DNA of 64,000 nucleotides from the NCBI RefSeq assembly GCF_018736085.1, contig NZ_CP076134.1, forward strand, positions 2,056,501 through 2,120,500, given 5' to 3'. Origin of the DNA: Bradyrhizobium sediminis. Its GTDB lineage: Bacteria > Pseudomonadota > Alphaproteobacteria > Rhizobiales > Xanthobacteraceae. Positions 63,901 to 64,000 of this stretch are shown here, piece after piece; the stretch's first letter is position 1, and each line of letters starts with the position of its first letter. A program made the translations under genes and the position numbers. The notes below the pieces were generated by a model. The model was given only the letters and a program-made list of their open reading frames with translations, made no database searches and was not told the DNA's origin.

Positions 63901-64000
63901 GCCGAGCAGATCCTCGAACTGCGCGACGCGCATGTCGATGTCGCCGGCGACCGCGCCGACCCGGGTTTCGATGCCCTGATGGATTTCCTGGAACCGCGCC
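60973..64000 (-). CDS. Very large coiled-coil repeat protein, 5' part outside window
   Basis: The frame enters from the right edge and ends at 60973, over 1000 residues visible. An internal Met is at 63933, but the reading continues upstream (RFQEIHQGIETRVGAVAGDI), so the start is not in the window. It contains seven 44-residue repeats, then long helices rich in Ala, Ser, Thr and Glu (ALEDLGSLSSQFEHHGHALVEAA, TAETMTALYQQSTQEADAMFKQSADKFAHM). A linker follows, then a C-terminal ordered domain of about 120 residues (DIGRLMDRNLAAEMWDRYQRGE, YTPAGQKAFDEVARKYRADRGFKQTVDRYIAEFERLLDEV). No signal peptide can be judged. It resembles large alphaproteobacterial structural or polarity proteins; function unknown. 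Confidence 0.85.
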   Translation of the reverse strand, partial: ARFQEIHQGIETRVGAVAGDIDMRVAQFEDLLGSRVEAVAGRIESSGRQASEGLMARAEELSLGIRSHVEDAERSLTNLVVNTSETIQTGARAAQQALLTVSSDVGAQLKLTSAEVERALTAVGTGAANSILTSARDAQSTLVSASTEAASQIKSLSADVERTLSAAGTTTANSIVSGAREAQTTLVTASTDAANQVKSLAADVERSLSIAGTSTAESITAGAREAQSTLVNASTDAANQVKSLAADVQRTLSIAGTSTAEAVTSGAREAQSTLVAASSEAANHVKSLAIDVERTLTAVGADTAASILASAREAQTSLTTTSADAASQIKAIATDIERSLGVVTANTTDNIQASALNAQSALVAASNEVSSKVKSTSAEVERTVLAASGTFGSTMTGKTDEIVTYVQQQTDRLSQIIDGKRGTLVEAIGSKTNQLTIDIDRVTADALKSIETRGQAFSQSMMTNGSDVARTITSAGELASGAVNKSLKDLEQASRAAIDQSRQVSIAAVTEMQETSKILRTDTVALFERLREGNILLQEVLTGAHDNLNSLERALVTRVADFVSAMNDVTSRNGVATQTLEDQLSIFNTKTSKALEDLGSLSSQFEHHGHALVEAAAVVEQANRSTTASVAERKSALESLVTTIDLRTTDLDQRLSRFTSLLDESLAAAEERARDIARVVAETAGAGSAAISHQFEVVRETAEEERRLTAETMTALYQQSTQEADAMFKQSADKFAHMVSSMKQMAAEMHNELEATRNELRRGVLEMPQEAAESTAQMRKVIVDQIEALAELNRIVAHHGRGLDVMTTSGRASVQREEEPLLVAAGGQSRTASRGSASNLPPPDLGMPAPRRTEAPPVSPASSDQGRDGWLSDLLSRTDAGANQAPRGRAPQQAAGENPLASLSLDIGRLMDRNLAAEMWDRYQRGESKAFTKRLYTPAGQKAFDEVARKYRADRGFKQTVDRYIAEFERLLDEVARDERGPAMLRSHLTSETGLVYTLLAHAAGRLG
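62860..63783 (-). repeat. Seven tandem 132-bp (44-residue) coding repeats
   Basis: Counting from the Met at 63933, the Glu/Gln-Arg anchor of the ADVERSLS-like motif recurs at residues 51, 95, 139, 183, 227, 271, 315 and 359, exactly 44 apart. A typical unit reads ADVERSLSIAGTSTAESITA followed by GAREAQSTLVNASTDAANQV and KSLA. 44 equals four 11-residue hendecads, which points to a right-handed or straight amphipathic coiled coil. Confidence 0.92.

Noticed and set aside
62789-63979. 396-codon open frame opposite the repeat protein
   Set aside because: Mirror of the 132-bp repeats on the other strand; its Ser/Ala-rich periodic sequence is only the complement of the coiled-coil repeats.

Overview
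The window is a high-GC chromosomal segment from an alphaproteobacterium of the Bradyrhizobium/Rhodopseudomonas (Nitrobacteraceae) type. This rests on recognisable protein families and gene style, not on any search. The signs are metK next to ahcY, an Omp25/31-like porin, dispersed REP-type palindromes, an ADP-heptose locus followed by an O-antigen region, a PmtA-type methyltransferase, and short lipoproteins and regulators of familiar rhizobial type. No rRNA, tRNA or CRISPR array was seen.

Layout. 1-9.9 kb: a TPR-caspase protein cut by the window edge, an HTH/SAM-methyltransferase-like protein, metK, a terminator and ahcY (activated-methyl cycle), an IS4-family element, a Baeyer-Villiger-type monooxygenase, a 51-residue protein and an FAH-family hydrolase. 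9.9-25.2 kb: envelope polysaccharide genes, namely an MsbA-like exporter, galE, a GT4 glycosyltransferase, the complete ADP-heptose pathway (gmhA, hldE, gmhB, hldD) with waaF, then a truncated O-antigen-ligase start, a low-GC CapD-like dehydratase, a flippase-like membrane protein, a UDP-glucuronate 4-epimerase-like protein and manC. 25.2-33.3 kb: an accessory island with a recombination scar (a second manC 3' tail), a phage-type regulator, a YqaJ exonuclease with an ERF-HNH annealing protein, two higBA toxin-antitoxin modules, an IS630 element, repeated fragments of the HNH and HTH genes, a conserved hypothetical and a very AT-rich spacer. 33.3-37.2 kb: a Gfo/Idh/MocA dehydrogenase and DegT aminotransferase pair (probably amino-sugar synthesis for LPS) and murJ.

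37.3-46.7 kb: a porin-like protein, an orphan form-II CoxL-type molybdoprotein, cytochrome c', a second IS630 that landed in the cytochrome stop codon, a CHRD protein, a diheme cytochrome c, a TAXI binding protein, a stand-alone AsnC effector domain and thiD. 46.7-50.3 kb: a REP-type repeat region split first by a group II intron and then by a second IS4-family element. 50.4-57.5 kb: a PmtA-like methyltransferase, a metallophosphoesterase and a glycosyltransferase in one operon (membrane lipids), then a PLP dehydratase, an acidic hypothetical, an MFS transporter and a dipeptide epimerase. 57.6-60.5 kb: mlaE (with a fused STAS domain), mlaF and mlaD, a phospholipid transport operon. 61-64 kb: the C-terminal part of a very large coiled-coil protein with seven exact 44-residue (4 x 11) repeats.

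The main themes are cell-envelope synthesis (LPS core, O-antigen precursors, lipid remodelling, Mla transport) and a strong record of mobile DNA. Element ends can be fixed to the base from terminal repeats, target duplications and rejoined host palindromes. The most striking observations are the targeting of REP hairpins by three unrelated elements, the repeated gene-fragment and toxin-antitoxin pattern at 28.4-31.8 kb, the manC scar, and the hendecad repeat protein. I did not find a clearly new multi-gene system; the accessory island at 25.8-32.9 kb is the most likely place for one.
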